From contig NZ_JAAUWV010000007.1 in NCBI RefSeq assembly GCF_014694405.1, forward strand, positions 1-64,000: DNA of 64,000 nt, in the 5' to 3' direction. This DNA is from Pseudoalteromonas sp. S16_S37. GTDB lineage: Bacteria > Pseudomonadota > Gammaproteobacteria > Enterobacterales > Alteromonadaceae. Within the stretch, counting starts at the first letter, position 1. Each line of letters starts with the position of its first letter. This document shows, one piece after another, positions 27,098 through 36,802 of this stretch. The notes beneath the pieces are model-generated. The model saw only the letters and a program-made list of their open reading frames with translations. It made no database searches and was not told where the DNA came from. The position numbers and the translations under genes were made by a program.

Positions 27098-28936
27098 ATG
27101 ACACCAGAAATAGCTGAGGTTAAACAGTTTGTTATTAAACAGATGCCGTTCAGTCAGTTACCAGAAGCCGCGAGTCATTTTTTTGCTACTCATCTCGAAG
27201 TTATCTATTTAACACAGCAAAACCAACATCAGTGGTTGCGAAGCAGCGAGCTGTATTTATATTTGGTCCGCTCAGGAAGCTATGACTTGTTATCCGCCAG
27301 TGGTGAAGTGATCACGCGATTAGCTGAAGGTGATTATTTCGGTTATCCGTCATTACTCACAGGTGAAGCAATTAAAAATCAACTGAGTGTAAGCACACCG
27401 GGGCTTGTGTATGTACTTAATCAAAGCAACTTTGATTTTTTGCGACGAGAATACAAGCTATTTGAGCAGCATTTCGTAAAAGCACACGCAAACCGACTGT
27501 TATCTTCTCATTACAAACAAACTCGAGATAACTGGAGCGAACAGAAGATAAGTGACGTAATGAGTAGAGGGGCTGTGACTTTGACTCCCGATGCACGCAT
27601 TGTTGATGCCGCTAAAACCATGAGTCAACATGGGGTTTCTTCAATTATTGTGAGTGAAAAAGAGCAATTATTGGGCGTTGTCACCGACAGGGATTTACGC
27701 AATCGAGTGTTGGCACAAGAGCGTGACCCCCATGCGCCGTTATCGGCAATTATGACTAGATCGCCGAAGTATGTATTTGAGCATAACCGCGTTTTTTCGG
27801 CGCTGCATTTGATGTTAAAACATAACATTCATCACCTGCCTGTTTTAAATGAACATCATGTGCCGCTTGGGATGTTAACGAGCACAGACTTGTTGCGTCA
27901 GCAAAAAAGCGATCCTGTGCAATTGATTGGCAATATCTATAAAGCACAAGGTGTTGCCCAGCTTAAATTACTCGCATCAGAGATCCCCGAGCTGCTAAAA
28001 AGTTTTGCCTATAATGTAGAAGACACCTCTTTAATTGGTAAATTGTTAAGTGGCCTAAGTGACGCATTGACGGCGCGTCTTATCGCAATTTACCAGCAGC
28101 AACATGGCCAAGCACCGTGTGCATATAGCTGGATCTGTTTTGGCTCTCAGGCGAGGGAAGAGCAAACACTGCATTCAGATCAAGATAATGGCTTACTCCT
28201 TCCAAACGAGGTAACACAAGCGCAGCGAACATACTTTGCGAACATGGGGGAGTTTGTTTGCGAGCAGCTTGCGCAGTGCGGCATTAAGAGTTGTCCAGGT
28301 AATATTATGGCCAGTAACGAAGCGTGTAGAGGCTCTATGGCGCAGTGGTTAGCACGTTTTGAAGATTGGATATATGCGCCGACGCCCAAGGCGATGCTCA
28401 ATTGCAAAATTTATTTCGATTTACGCTTTATAGAAGGCTATAGTGCGCTCTATAGCGAGTTCACTGCAAAACTGGCGAAGCTGAAAAAAGATGACTTGTT
28501 CTTCGCCGCAATGGCGACGGATATCAACACAAATTCTGTGCCGCTTGGGTTATTTCAACAACTTAAGCTAGAAAAAGATCAACAGCAGCATAAATTTTTA
28601 GATTTGAAACGCCGAGGTGTGGTGATCATTAATGATCTGGTTCGTCTGTATGCACTTAAAGCGCAAATATATAAAGCCAACACGCTAGAGCGTTTGGAGG
28701 CATTGCTAGGTAGTAACTTACTCAATAAAAGTGATGTTTATGATCTTAAAGACTGTTGGCGTTATCTGACTCAGCTACGGTTGAATAATCAGTTAGAACA
28801 TCAACACTTACCTGAAAACTGTATCGATCCTGCAGACTTAACGTCGCTCGAAAAGCACCAACTGAAAGAGGCATTTTATTTAATAAAACAGGCACAGCAG
28901 GCATGTGCTTTTAAGTTTGCTAGAGGAAGTTTGTAG
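27098..28936 (+). CDS. cNMP-binding/CBS/DUF294 nucleotidyltransferase-like protein
   Basis: A 612-residue cytoplasmic signalling protein. In order: a cyclic-nucleotide-binding domain (about 25-135, LAEGDYFGYPSLL), a CBS pair (about 150-265, with ISDVMSRGAVTLTP), and a DUF294 nucleotidyltransferase-like domain with GSQAREEQTLHSDQDNGL followed by its C-terminal helical partner. The ATG at 27098 follows AGGAG. It is commonly linked to actP-type symporters, and its end overlaps the exonuclease gene by one base, so the two are coupled. Its substrate is not known. Confidence 0.88.
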   Translation: MTPEIAEVKQFVIKQMPFSQLPEAASHFFATHLEVIYLTQQNQHQWLRSSELYLYLVRSGSYDLLSASGEVITRLAEGDYFGYPSLLTGEAIKNQLSVSTPGLVYVLNQSNFDFLRREYKLFEQHFVKAHANRLLSSHYKQTRDNWSEQKISDVMSRGAVTLTPDARIVDAAKTMSQHGVSSIIVSEKEQLLGVVTDRDLRNRVLAQERDPHAPLSAIMTRSPKYVFEHNRVFSALHLMLKHNIHHLPVLNEHHVPLGMLTSTDLLRQQKSDPVQLIGNIYKAQGVAQLKLLASEIPELLKSFAYNVEDTSLIGKLLSGLSDALTARLIAIYQQQHGQAPCAYSWICFGSQAREEQTLHSDQDNGLLLPNEVTQAQRTYFANMGEFVCEQLAQCGIKSCPGNIMASNEACRGSMAQWLARFEDWIYAPTPKAMLNCKIYFDLRFIEGYSALYSEFTAKLAKLKKDDLFFAAMATDINTNSVPLGLFQQLKLEKDQQQHKFLDLKRRGVVIINDLVRLYALKAQIYKANTLERLEALLGSNLLNKSDVYDLKDCWRYLTQLRLNNQLEHQHLPENCIDPADLTSLEKHQLKEAFYLIKQAQQACAFKFARGSL

Positions 28937-29559
28937 TGTTCGCAAAGCGCTGGTGGCAAAAAATCTATAAGCAATATCAGTTAAAGCAATGTGATTTTGA
29001 GGCGCTGGACTATCTGGTAGTAGACATTGAACTGACAGGGCTTGATGCCAAACAAAATGAAATCGTTTCGATCGCTTGGTTGGCGATTGAGACCGGTAGA
29101 ATTGACTTGAATTCAGCTCAGTACCATATCCATAAAGGGGTAAAAGCTTTAGAGCAAAGTCCTGTGTATCACGGTATTGACGACAGTATGCTAAAAGAAG
29201 GTGAGTCGTTAGAGTATCTAATGCATGCTTTATCACAGGCCTTAGATAAAAAAGTGTTAGTTTGCCACAGTGCGTTAGATTGGCCATTTATCAAACAGGC
29301 TGGTGCAATGACAGGGATCTCGGTTGAGCCACTCGGTATGCTCGATACCATGGAGATAGAAAAAAGACGTTTACATAGCTGCGGACAACCTATTGCTGGA
29401 GATAGTTTGACTTTAGCCTCATGTCGTAAACGTTATCATTTACCCGATTATCAAACTCATCACGCTTTGACGGACGCGTTGGCCACGGCCGAGCTTCTAC
29501 TTGCACAAGTTAATGCGATGAATGCAGGAAAACGCATTAAATTAGCTGATTTATTTTAA
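28936..29559 (+). CDS. DEDDh 3'-5' exonuclease, DnaQ-like
   Basis: A 207-residue exonuclease of the DnaQ/epsilon fold. The three Exo motifs are visible: VVDIELTGLD (D/E pair, about 31-40), CHSALDWPFIK, and HHALTDALATAELL with the DEDDh His. The GTG start overlaps the stop of the DUF294 gene (TAGTG). Such exonucleases accompany DUF294 genes in many Vibrio and Pseudomonas genomes, where they are annotated as Pol III epsilon-like; it is too short and differently placed to be the replicative DnaQ. Confidence 0.88.
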   Translation: MFAKRWWQKIYKQYQLKQCDFEALDYLVVDIELTGLDAKQNEIVSIAWLAIETGRIDLNSAQYHIHKGVKALEQSPVYHGIDDSMLKEGESLEYLMHALSQALDKKVLVCHSALDWPFIKQAGAMTGISVEPLGMLDTMEIEKRRLHSCGQPIAGDSLTLASCRKRYHLPDYQTHHALTDALATAELLLAQVNAMNAGKRIKLADLF

Positions 29560-29666
29560 AAAAAACATCATTTCCCTTACACATTTAGTCTCGGTCGATT
29601 ACAATAGCGCCATCTTTGGAGCGATGCTCCTATCATCTTTTTGCATGTAGCTGGATTTTCACTTTA

Positions 29667-30680
29667 ATGACAATCAAACTGGCAATTAATGGATTTGGTC
29701 GTATTGGACGCAATATTGTGCGCGCGTTATACGAGTCTGGACGCCAGAAAGAGATCCAAATTGTAGCGATAAATGAACTGGCAGACCCAAAAGCGGTTGC
29801 GCATCTTTTAAAATACGATACCTCGCACGGCCGTTTTGCCTTTGACGTAAAGCATCAAGCGCCTTATTTAAATGTAGCGGGTGATAACATTCAATTGTTT
29901 AGCGAAGCCGATCCGAGTTTGCTCCCTTGGCAAGCACTTGATGTTGATGTAGTACTTGAATGTACAGGGGTATTTCATTCTCGCCAAGATGCACAAAAGC
30001 ATCTCAACGCGGGCGCAAAAAAAGTGCTGTTTTCCCAACCGGCAGATGCCGATGTCGATGCCACCATTGTTTATGGTATTAATGAAGAAGAACTAGATCC
30101 TTCGCATACTATAGTATCCAATGGTTCATGTACGACTAATTGCATAGTGCCCGTGATTAAAGTGCTTGATGATGCGTTTGGCATTGAATCGGGTGCGATA
30201 ACAACGATTCATGCTTCTATGCATGATCAGCAAGTGATTGATGCATACCACAGTGATTTGCGCCGAACACGTGCCGCAAGCCAATCAATTATTCCCGTTG
30301 ATACTAAATTAGCGCGCGGTATTGAGCGTATTTTGCCTAAATTTCATAGTCGTTTTGAGGCAATTGCTGTGCGAGTTCCTACCATCAATGTGACAGCCAT
30401 GGACTTGAGTGTGACGCTAAATCAAGATGTTGATTTATCAAAGGTCAACCACGTATTACAGCAGGCTGCTTCTGGCCGCCTTGAAGGGATTTTAAGTTAC
30501 ACCGAAGAGCCCTTAGTCTCGGTTGATTTTAATCATGACCCACATTCTTGTATTATTGATGGCACACAAACACGAGTTAGTCATAAACGACTTGTAAAAT
30601 TATTGGTATGGTGTGACAACGAGTGGGGATTTGCTAATCGTATGCTCGACACCGCAGCAGCTATGTTGGCACAGAAATAG
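29667..30680 (+). CDS. epd: Erythrose-4-phosphate dehydrogenase
   Basis: Oxidises erythrose 4-phosphate with NAD to 4-phosphoerythronate on the path to pyridoxal phosphate. The 337 residues open with the Rossmann motif [10 protein letters not shown] and hold the active-site SCTTNC. It is much closer to E. coli Epd than to GapA, for instance [20 protein letters not shown] and [11 protein letters not shown]. The epd-pgk-fba order supports this. The ATG at 29667 matches the family start; the frame is open 17 codons upstream. Confidence 0.93.
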   Translation: MTIKLAINGFGRIGRNIVRALYESGRQKEIQIVAINELADPKAVAHLLKYDTSHGRFAFDVKHQAPYLNVAGDNIQLFSEADPSLLPWQALDVDVVLECTGVFHSRQDAQKHLNAGAKKVLFSQPADADVDATIVYGINEEELDPSHTIVSNGSCTTNCIVPVIKVLDDAFGIESGAITTIHASMHDQQVIDAYHSDLRRTRAASQSIIPVDTKLARGIERILPKFHSRFEAIAVRVPTINVTAMDLSVTLNQDVDLSKVNHVLQQAASGRLEGILSYTEEPLVSVDFNHDPHSCIIDGTQTRVSHKRLVKLLVWCDNEWGFANRMLDTAAAMLAQK

Positions 30681-30722
30681 TTTATTTGAATATTGAAGTA
30701 TCGTTTATAAAGGAGATGGTCC

Positions 30723-31901
30723 ATGTCAGTCATTAAAATGGCCGATTTAGATTTAAGTGGCAAACGCGTATTAATTCGTGAAGATTTAAATGTGCCTGTT
30801 AAAGAGGGCAAAGTGACCTCCGATGCCCGTATTCGTGCATCGTTACCAACTATTAAATTAGCGCTAGAAAAAGGCGCTAAAGTGATGGTGATGTCTCACC
30901 TAGGTCGTCCGACAGAAGGTGAGTATGATGCACAATATTCATTGCAGCCTGTAGTTGATTATTTAAATGATGCATTAGAGCAGAATGTTCGCTTAGTGAC
31001 TGATTACCTAGATGGCGTTGATGTTGCAGACAACGAAGTTGTGGTATTTGAAAACGTTCGCTTTAACGTAGGTGAAAAGAAAGATGATGAAACGCTTTCT
31101 AAACAGCTTGCAGCATTGTGTGACGTGTATGTAATGGACGCATTTGGTACGGCTCACCGTGCTCAGGCGTCTACTCATGGTGTTGGTTTGTTTGCACCAG
31201 TCGCTTGTGCAGGTCCACTATTAGCAGCCGAATTAGAAGCACTTGGCAAAGCGCTTGATAACCCGGCGCGCCCTTTGGTGGCGATTGTTGGTGGCTCTAA
31301 AGTATCCACTAAGCTCACTGTACTTGATTCGCTATCAAAAGTGGTTGATCAGCTTGTTGCCGGTGGCGGTATTGCCAACACCTTTATTGCAGCTGCAGGA
31401 TACCCAGTTGGTAAATCATTATATGAAAAAGACTTAATCGCTGAGGCAACCAAACTAACAGAAGCTGCTCGCAGTAATGATGGTGATATCCCAGTGCCAA
31501 CCGATGTTGTTGTTGGCTCAGAATTTTCAGAATCGGCAGTGGCTACAATCAAAAATGTTAGTGAAGTGACCGATGAAGATATGATTTTTGATATCGGTCC
31601 TGATACAGCGAATACGTTAGCAAAAATCATTGAGCATGCAGGTACTGTTGTGTGGAATGGTCCGGTTGGCGTATTTGAGTTTGACCAATTTGGAAATGGT
31701 ACAGAAGCGATTGCAAATGCCATTGCCAAATCTAATGCCTTCTCGATTGCTGGTGGTGGTGATACATTAGCTGCAATTGATAAATATGGTGTTGCAGACG
31801 ATATTTCTTATATTTCTACAGGAGGTGGTGCCTTTTTAGAGTTTTTAGAAGGGAAAAAACTACCAGCTGTAGCTATGCTTGAAAAAAGAGCAAGCGTTTA
31901 A
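30723..31901 (+). CDS. pgk: Phosphoglycerate kinase
   Basis: Glycolytic enzyme transferring phosphate between 1,3-bisphosphoglycerate and ADP. The 392 residues include [21 protein letters not shown], the hinge and nucleotide region ([10 protein letters not shown]) and the closing [18 protein letters not shown] strong ribosome-binding site AAGGAGAT precedes the ATG. It lies 42 bases after epd and is followed by a hairpin terminator before fba. Confidence 0.97.
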   Translation: MSVIKMADLDLSGKRVLIREDLNVPVKEGKVTSDARIRASLPTIKLALEKGAKVMVMSHLGRPTEGEYDAQYSLQPVVDYLNDALEQNVRLVTDYLDGVDVADNEVVVFENVRFNVGEKKDDETLSKQLAALCDVYVMDAFGTAHRAQASTHGVGLFAPVACAGPLLAAELEALGKALDNPARPLVAIVGGSKVSTKLTVLDSLSKVVDQLVAGGGIANTFIAAAGYPVGKSLYEKDLIAEATKLTEAARSNDGDIPVPTDVVVGSEFSESAVATIKNVSEVTDEDMIFDIGPDTANTLAKIIEHAGTVVWNGPVGVFEFDQFGNGTEAIANAIAKSNAFSIAGGGDTLAAIDKYGVADDISYISTGGGAFLEFLEGKKLPAVAMLEKRASV

Positions 31902-31910
31902 TATTTTCAT

Positions 31911-31935
31911 AGGCCAGCTTTGCTGGCCTTATTTG
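31911..31935 (+). terminator. Hairpin terminator after pgk
   Basis: AGGCCAGC (31911-31918) pairs with GCTGGCCT (31922-31929) across TTT, then TATTTGTTT. The T run is imperfect, so some read-through to fba is likely. Confidence 0.75.
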
Positions 31936-32044
31936 TTTATATCACTCTCACTAAGATATAGACAAATAGCAGTGGCTAAGGTCACATACAATTTATCCCG
32001 TTCAAACTAGATGACAAGTGTCATCGACTATTGGAGAAAGCAAA

Positions 32045-33109
32045 ATGGCTTTAATCAGTATGCGTCAACTTCTTGATCATGCAGCAGAGCATGGTTATGG
32101 GGTTCCAGCTTTTAACGTAAACAACCAAGAACAAATGCGCGCCATTATGGAAGCGGCTGATAAAACAAACAGCCCTGTTATTGTGCAAGGTTCTGCGGGT
32201 GCGCGTGCATATGCTGGTGCGCCGTTTATACGTCATATGATCTTAGCTGCTATTGAAGAATGGCCACATATTCCGGTTGTTATGCACCAAGATCATGGTA
32301 CTTCTCCTGCGGTTTGTCAGCGCTCAATTCAATTGGGTTTCTCATCAGTCATGATGGATGGATCACTACTTGATGATGGTAAAACGCCTTCAAGCTACGA
32401 ATATAATGTGGATGTGACTCGTCGTGCGGTAGAAATGGCACACGCATGTGGTGTTTCTGTTGAAGGCGAGCTTGGTGTGCTTGGTTCTTTGGAAACTGGC
32501 GAAGCTGGTGAAGAGGATGGTATTGGTGCAGTGGGTAAACTAACTCACGATCAATTGCTGACTGACCCTGAAGAAGCCGCTGACTTTGTACGCAAAACTG
32601 GTGTTGACGCACTAGCGATAGCCTGTGGTACATCACATGGTGCATATAAATTCACACGTCCACCAACAGGCGATATTCTAGCGATTAATCGTATTAAAGA
32701 AATTCATGCTCGTATTCCAAATACACACTTGGTAATGCACGGCTCTTCATCTGTGCCACAAGATTGGCTTGCAGTGATCAATGAGTACGGCGGTGAGATC
32801 CCAGAAACTTATGGTGTGCCGGTTGAGCAAATTGTTGAGGGGATCAAATACGGTGTAAGAAAAGTAAACATCGATACCGATCTTCGTTTAGCTTCAACTG
32901 GCGCTATTCGTCGTCACTTAGCACACAATCCAGCAAACTTCGATCCACGTAAGTTCTTAGCTGAAGCGACCAAAGCAATGACAGAGATCTGTGTCGATCG
33001 TTATGAAGCCTTTGGTACAGCTGGGCAAGCGAGCAAGATCAAACCTATCTCATTGGATGATATGCACTTACGTTATCTATCTGGTGAGTTAAATCCTCAG
33101 ATCAAATAA
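32045..33109 (+). CDS. fba: Fructose-bisphosphate aldolase, class II
   Basis: Zinc-dependent aldolase splitting fructose 1,6-bisphosphate. The 354 residues show [16 protein letters not shown], the catalytic [15 protein letters not shown] and the zinc and phosphate region MHGSSSVP. The sequence resembles the class IIB (Calvin-cycle-type) subgroup. The ATG at 32045 follows TTGGAGAAAG; the frame opens nine codons earlier. Epd, Pgk and Fba form a conserved glycolysis/vitamin B6 group. Confidence 0.96.
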   Translation: MALISMRQLLDHAAEHGYGVPAFNVNNQEQMRAIMEAADKTNSPVIVQGSAGARAYAGAPFIRHMILAAIEEWPHIPVVMHQDHGTSPAVCQRSIQLGFSSVMMDGSLLDDGKTPSSYEYNVDVTRRAVEMAHACGVSVEGELGVLGSLETGEAGEEDGIGAVGKLTHDQLLTDPEEAADFVRKTGVDALAIACGTSHGAYKFTRPPTGDILAINRIKEIHARIPNTHLVMHGSSSVPQDWLAVINEYGGEIPETYGVPVEQIVEGIKYGVRKVNIDTDLRLASTGAIRRHLAHNPANFDPRKFLAEATKAMTEICVDRYEAFGTAGQASKIKPISLDDMHLRYLSGELNPQIK

Positions 33110-33135
33110 TAACTAAGTCTGCTATTAGTTAAATC

Positions 33136-33160
33136 AAAGCCTCCATGTGAGGCTTTTTTT
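33136..33160 (+). terminator. Terminator of fba
   Basis: AAAGCCTC (33136-33143) pairs with GAGGCTTT (33149-33156) across CATGT, followed by a T run to 33161. Confidence 0.92.
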
Positions 33161-33162
33161 TG

Positions 33163-33430
33163 GATCATTATTTTACCTTCGATCACATTTAAAGATCAGT
33201 AAGTTACCAATATATCGCTGTTGGGATCAGTATTTTACTACCTTAAGCGTAATAGATCTTAATATATGGCATTTTTGTATGTTTTTTAGCTAATTATATG
33301 GTTGTAAAGGTATTTATAGGCCTTTGTGTAAGTAAAATAGTGATCCGTGAGCGGATCGGGTTAGTAAGATTTTGATCCCAAACTGGTAACTTAGTATAAA
33401 TTTGATCTTTACCGTGATAATTTCTTGATC
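33163..33430. promoter_or_regulatory. GATC-rich control region upstream of a porin
   Basis: This non-coding stretch holds ten GATC sites: 33163, 33181, 33194, 33225, 33255, 33342, 33354, 33374, 33404 and 33427. Chance predicts about one in 268 bases. Three sites, spaced exactly 31 bases (33163, 33194, 33225), head similar words: GATCATTATTTTACC, GATCAGTAAGTTACC and GATCAGTATTTTACTACC. The next is 30 bases on (33255). No open frame lies here. It looks like an array of binding sites or a methylation-sensitive promoter. Confidence 0.65.
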
Positions 33431-33483
33431 TCCCTCCAAGAGCGACTAATTTTTATACTGAAGCTCGTGTTTTGAGTCATGTG

Positions 33484-33502
33484 AGTTCAATGGAGTTGAA
33501 CT
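33484..33502. repeat. Inverted repeat in the porin leader
   Basis: AGTTCAA (33484-33490) and TTGAACT (33496-33502) form a perfect seven-base inverted repeat with a TGGAG loop, about 35 bases before the porin ATG. It could be an operator or a leader hairpin. Confidence 0.45.
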
Positions 33503-33535
33503 TAAAAAAACGTCATTCCTTGAGGCTGCGCAATC

Positions 33536-34486
33536 ATGAAAATAAATGCACCAATGGTTTTATGTTCTTCTTTATTGATGTTGTCGAGTTTTGCAAATGC
33601 AGAAGCTGTGAAAGTTTATGGCAGAGTGCACGCGGGTGTTCAGTACAGTGATATCTCAAGCGAAAGCGAAACCAGCGTCGAAAGTTATGCATCTCGTTTG
33701 GGTCTTAAAGGCGATGCGAAAATAAATGACGCTTTAGAGGTGTTTTTTAAATACGAATTTGAAGTTAACCCAGCTGATAATGATAAAGACGGTAAAAGTG
33801 GTGAAAACATCACTGCTAGATCCCAATATGTTGGCTTAAAAGGCAATTTGGGGCAAATATTGATTGGCCGAGATGATACTGCCATGAAAAAGTCTCAGGG
33901 CAAAGTCGACATGATGAATGATTTTGAAGCGGACATTAAAACTTTATTCGCTGGTGAAAATCGTTTGGGTGATACTATTCAATACAGCACGCCTGAGCTC
34001 AACCATTTGAAATTTGTAGTTAGCTATATAGCCGAAGACAATAGCAAGCAAAAAGGAGAATCTGGTTTATCGGTTGCTGCTATATATGGTGATAGCGCAT
34101 TAAAGAAAACACCAGTATATATTAGTGTTGCTCATGATGAAGAAGTGGCGGGGCAAGATATTAACCGCATCACAGTGCAAGGCAAAATGGGTAATGCAAC
34201 ACTGGGTGGCATATACCAACAAAGTGAAAAAGTAGATTCTAACGATAAAGTCGACAGCTTCATGGTAAGTGCATCCTACAAAATAGACAGTTATAAATTA
34301 CTCGCACAATATCAAGATTCAGATGGTGCGAGCGGAAAGCTATCAGACTCTGGTAATGCAACCTCCGTAGGTGTAGAAAAAAGCCTTTCAAAGCAAGCGC
34401 GTATGTATTTTTGGTACTCGCAATTTGACTTAGATAACAATCCAGATCAGGAGCATATGGCACTCACACTACGCTATGATTTTTAG
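33536..34486 (+). CDS. Gram-negative porin
   Basis: A 316-residue outer-membrane porin. A signal peptide ends at SSFANA (about residue 22), and the mature chain begins EAVKVYGRVHAGVQYSD, a typical first strand of general (OmpU/PhoE-like) porins. ARSQYVGLKGNLGQILIGRDD is the conserved early segment with the eyelet loop region after it. The chain ends in LRYDF with terminal Phe. It lies just upstream of phoB, so phosphate-linked use is possible, but its own region shows GATC-based repeats rather than a clear Pho box. Confidence 0.88.
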   Translation: MKINAPMVLCSSLLMLSSFANAEAVKVYGRVHAGVQYSDISSESETSVESYASRLGLKGDAKINDALEVFFKYEFEVNPADNDKDGKSGENITARSQYVGLKGNLGQILIGRDDTAMKKSQGKVDMMNDFEADIKTLFAGENRLGDTIQYSTPELNHLKFVVSYIAEDNSKQKGESGLSVAAIYGDSALKKTPVYISVAHDEEVAGQDINRITVQGKMGNATLGGIYQQSEKVDSNDKVDSFMVSASYKIDSYKLLAQYQDSDGASGKLSDSGNATSVGVEKSLSKQARMYFWYSQFDLDNNPDQEHMALTLRYDF

Positions 34487-34597
34487 TTAAATGTTTTTAT
34501 TTTTTAAATAATCCAGTAACATCAATAGGCTACGAAATTATTTCGAAGAAGGTTTTATTTGCAAATTTTTTGGCAGCTTTTGAAAATCCAGTGTACT

Positions 34598-34615
34598 ATT
34601 TCATAAAACTGTCAC
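34598..34615 (+). promoter_or_regulatory. Pho box upstream of phoB
   Basis: ATTTCATAAAACTGTCAC agrees at 16 of 18 positions with the E. coli Pho box CTGTCATAWAWCTGTCAY. It lies about 50 bases before the phoB start and suggests that PhoB activates its own operon. Confidence 0.75.
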
Positions 34616-34665
34616 ACTAAGTCATAATAATGACACCAACTTCGGTAATGAAAGAGAACATTGGG

Positions 34666-35355
34666 ATGTCACGTAAAGTACTTGTAGTTGATGATGAAGC
34701 GCCTATCAGAGAAATGCTGGTATTTGTTTTAGAGCAAAATGGTTTTCAAGCCATTGAAGCTGAAGATTATGATTCGGCAATTGCCGCAATGGTAGAGCCA
34801 TATCCAGATATGGTATTACTAGACTGGATGTTACCTGGTGGTAGTGGTATTCAGATCGCTAAAAAGTTTAAGCAAAGCGAATATACTCGTCAGATCCCAA
34901 TCATCATGTTAACCGCACGTGGTGAAGAAGAAGACAAAGTCAAAGGCTTAGAAGTAGGGGCTGATGACTATGTTACAAAACCGTTTTCACCGAAAGAATT
35001 AATGGCGAGGATCAAAGCTGTGATCCGTCGCGTATCGCCTACTTCGCTAGAAGAAGCGATTGAAGTGCATGGTTTACGTTTAGACCCTATTTCACACCGC
35101 GTAACGTCGGCAGGTAGTGAACTTGATATGGGCCCTACAGAATTCCGTTTACTACACTTCTTCATGACCCATCCAGAGCGTGTATACAGCCGTGAGCAGT
35201 TACTTGATCATGTGTGGGGCACAAACGTCTATGTTGAAGACAGAACGGTTGACGTACATATCCGCCGTTTGCGTAAAGCAATTGCGCCACTAGGCCATGA
35301 TAGACTGGTACAAACTGTACGTGGTGCAGGTTACCGTTTTTCTAGCAAGTTATAG
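34666..35355 (+). CDS. phoB: Phosphate regulon response regulator PhoB
   Basis: A 229-residue OmpR/PhoB-type regulator, the same length as E. coli PhoB. The receiver has the acidic pair in [12 protein letters not shown], phospho-acceptor Asp53 in [11 protein letters not shown], and Lys in [10 protein letters not shown] winged-helix domain ends [11 protein letters not shown] then [10 protein letters not shown]. The ATG at 34666 was chosen by homology; no strong Shine-Dalgarno is visible and an upstream in-frame ATG at 34648 is possible. It is preceded by a Pho box and followed by phoR after 38 bases. Confidence 0.96.
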   Translation: MSRKVLVVDDEAPIREMLVFVLEQNGFQAIEAEDYDSAIAAMVEPYPDMVLLDWMLPGGSGIQIAKKFKQSEYTRQIPIIMLTARGEEEDKVKGLEVGADDYVTKPFSPKELMARIKAVIRRVSPTSLEEAIEVHGLRLDPISHRVTSAGSELDMGPTEFRLLHFFMTHPERVYSREQLLDHVWGTNVYVEDRTVDVHIRRLRKAIAPLGHDRLVQTVRGAGYRFSSKL

Positions 35356-35393
35356 TATAGGCTCGCAGTAGTTGTGTTAGGACACTATCATAT

Positions 35394-36725
35394 ATGTACC
35401 GAGTGATTAATAAACAGGCGTTATTCAAACGCCTGTTTTTGTATTTTTTGCCTTTGACTTTGATAGGTATTCTGATCGGTGCCCCCTTTGTGTTGTTATT
35501 TATAGGGGCTCTTTCATTATTACTATGGCACTATCACCAGCTCTATCGTTTAAGCGACTGGTTACTTAATCAAAGAAGCTTTAATCCACCTGAAGGTGAA
35601 GGTGCTTGGGAGCAAATTTTTGAAGGTATCTATCATCTACAGCACCGCAATCGTAAAAAACGCAATGAGTTAGCAGAGCTGATCCGACGTTTTCGAGAGG
35701 GAGCGGAAGCTGTGCCAGATGCGGTCGTGGTATTGCAGCAAGACATGAGTATTGTATGGTGCAATCAGCTGGCGCTAAAAGTACTCGGCTTACAATGGCC
35801 AACAGATCATGGCCAGCGCTTGGATAACTTGATCCGAGATCCGAAGTTTGTAAAGTATATGAATGCACATCAATTTGATGAGCCTCTGGAACTTGACTCA
35901 GGCCATGCTAGTGAGCAAGTGCTAGAGTTTAGGGTAATGCCATATGCTGAGCAATTGATGATGGTGGTTCGCGATATCACTCGCTTAAAACAATTGGAAC
36001 AAATGCGAAAAGACTTTGTAGCGAATGTTTCTCACGAGTTGCGCACGCCACTTACGGTTGTGACGGGTTATCTTGAGATGTTAGACAGTGATAACTTACC
36101 ATCACCAGCTATGTGGAATAAAGCCCACTATACCATGATCGAACAATGTAAGCGCATGGATAGCTTGGTCAATCAGCTACTGTCTTTATCTAGAATCGAG
36201 GGTGCTCGTAAGCAAGAAAAAGACAAACCAGTTGACGTGCCTAGAATGCTCTCATTAATCGAGATAGAAGCAAAATCACTGAATCAAGAAAAGCACCATC
36301 AGCTGATATTTAATGTCGACCAGTCTTTGGATATTTTAGGAGCGGCGGATGAATTACGCAGTGCTTTTTCAAATCTAGTTTTTAACGCCATTCACTATAC
36401 AAAGCCTGAAGGCATTGTTGAGGTGAAGTGGCAATGTGATGAGCAAGGACGCCCGCGCTTTTCAGTGATAGATAATGGCGACGGTATAGCGCCGGAGCAT
36501 ATTCACCGCTTAACAGAACGCTTTTATCGTGTAGATAAGGCGCGCAGTCGTAAAACGGGTGGTTCAGGGTTAGGATTGGCTATCACAAAGCATGTACTGA
36601 CAAGACATGATTCAGCGCTTGAGATCACAAGTACCGTTGGTGAAGGATCTACATTCTCATTTGCCTTTCCAAAGTCAAAACTAACTTTTATGACAAATAA
36701 TGAAAGTCATAAAAGTGTCATTTAA
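35394..36725 (+). CDS. phoR: Phosphate regulon sensor kinase PhoR
   Basis: A 443-residue membrane histidine kinase. Two hydrophobic stretches lie at about 10-47, followed by a charged linker, a PAS domain (about 95-190), HisKA with FVANVSHELRTPLTVV, and HATPase with DNGDGIAPEHI and GGSGLGLAITKH. With PhoB it senses phosphate limitation. A terminator-like hairpin is encoded within its first codons (35412-35438), and a Pho box is encoded in its last codons, so the gene contains control signals at both ends. Confidence 0.95.
   Translation: MYRVINKQALFKRLFLYFLPLTLIGILIGAPFVLLFIGALSLLLWHYHQLYRLSDWLLNQRSFNPPEGEGAWEQIFEGIYHLQHRNRKKRNELAELIRRFREGAEAVPDAVVVLQQDMSIVWCNQLALKVLGLQWPTDHGQRLDNLIRDPKFVKYMNAHQFDEPLELDSGHASEQVLEFRVMPYAEQLMMVVRDITRLKQLEQMRKDFVANVSHELRTPLTVVTGYLEMLDSDNLPSPAMWNKAHYTMIEQCKRMDSLVNQLLSLSRIEGARKQEKDKPVDVPRMLSLIEIEAKSLNQEKHHQLIFNVDQSLDILGAADELRSAFSNLVFNAIHYTKPEGIVEVKWQCDEQGRPRFSVIDNGDGIAPEHIHRLTERFYRVDKARSRKTGGSGLGLAITKHVLTRHDSALEITSTVGEGSTFSFAFPKSKLTFMTNNESHKSVI
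35412..35450 (+). terminator. Terminator-like hairpin inside the 5' end of phoR
   Basis: AAACAGGCG (35412-35420) pairs perfectly with CGCCTGTTT (35430-35438) across a nine-base loop, followed by TTGTATTTTTTG. It spans phoR codons 7 to about 15. The shape is that of an intrinsic terminator and could reduce phoR relative to phoB. It may instead be chance from codons of a hydrophobic segment. Confidence 0.55.
36704..36721 (+). promoter_or_regulatory. Pho box upstream of pstS, within phoR
   Basis: AAGTCATAAAAGTGTCAT matches the E. coli Pho box consensus at 15 of 18 positions. It is encoded in the last codons of phoR and lies about 80 bases before the pstS start. A further TGTCAT lies at about 36739. 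Confidence 0.75.
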
Positions 36726-36802
36726 GAGTAATTTTTCTGTCATCGAATGACTGCAAAATAGTCTGCGTTATTTAACTGGGACGAACAATTGGAGTAACCC
36801 CA

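Noticed and set aside
28880-29287. 135-codon reverse open frame
   Set aside because: It is antisense to the exonuclease gene, which has clear catalytic motifs.
29667-30680. Glyceraldehyde-3-phosphate dehydrogenase (gapA) as the identity of this gene
   Set aside because: Sequence blocks and the pgk-fba neighbours match Epd better; both share the SCTTNC site.
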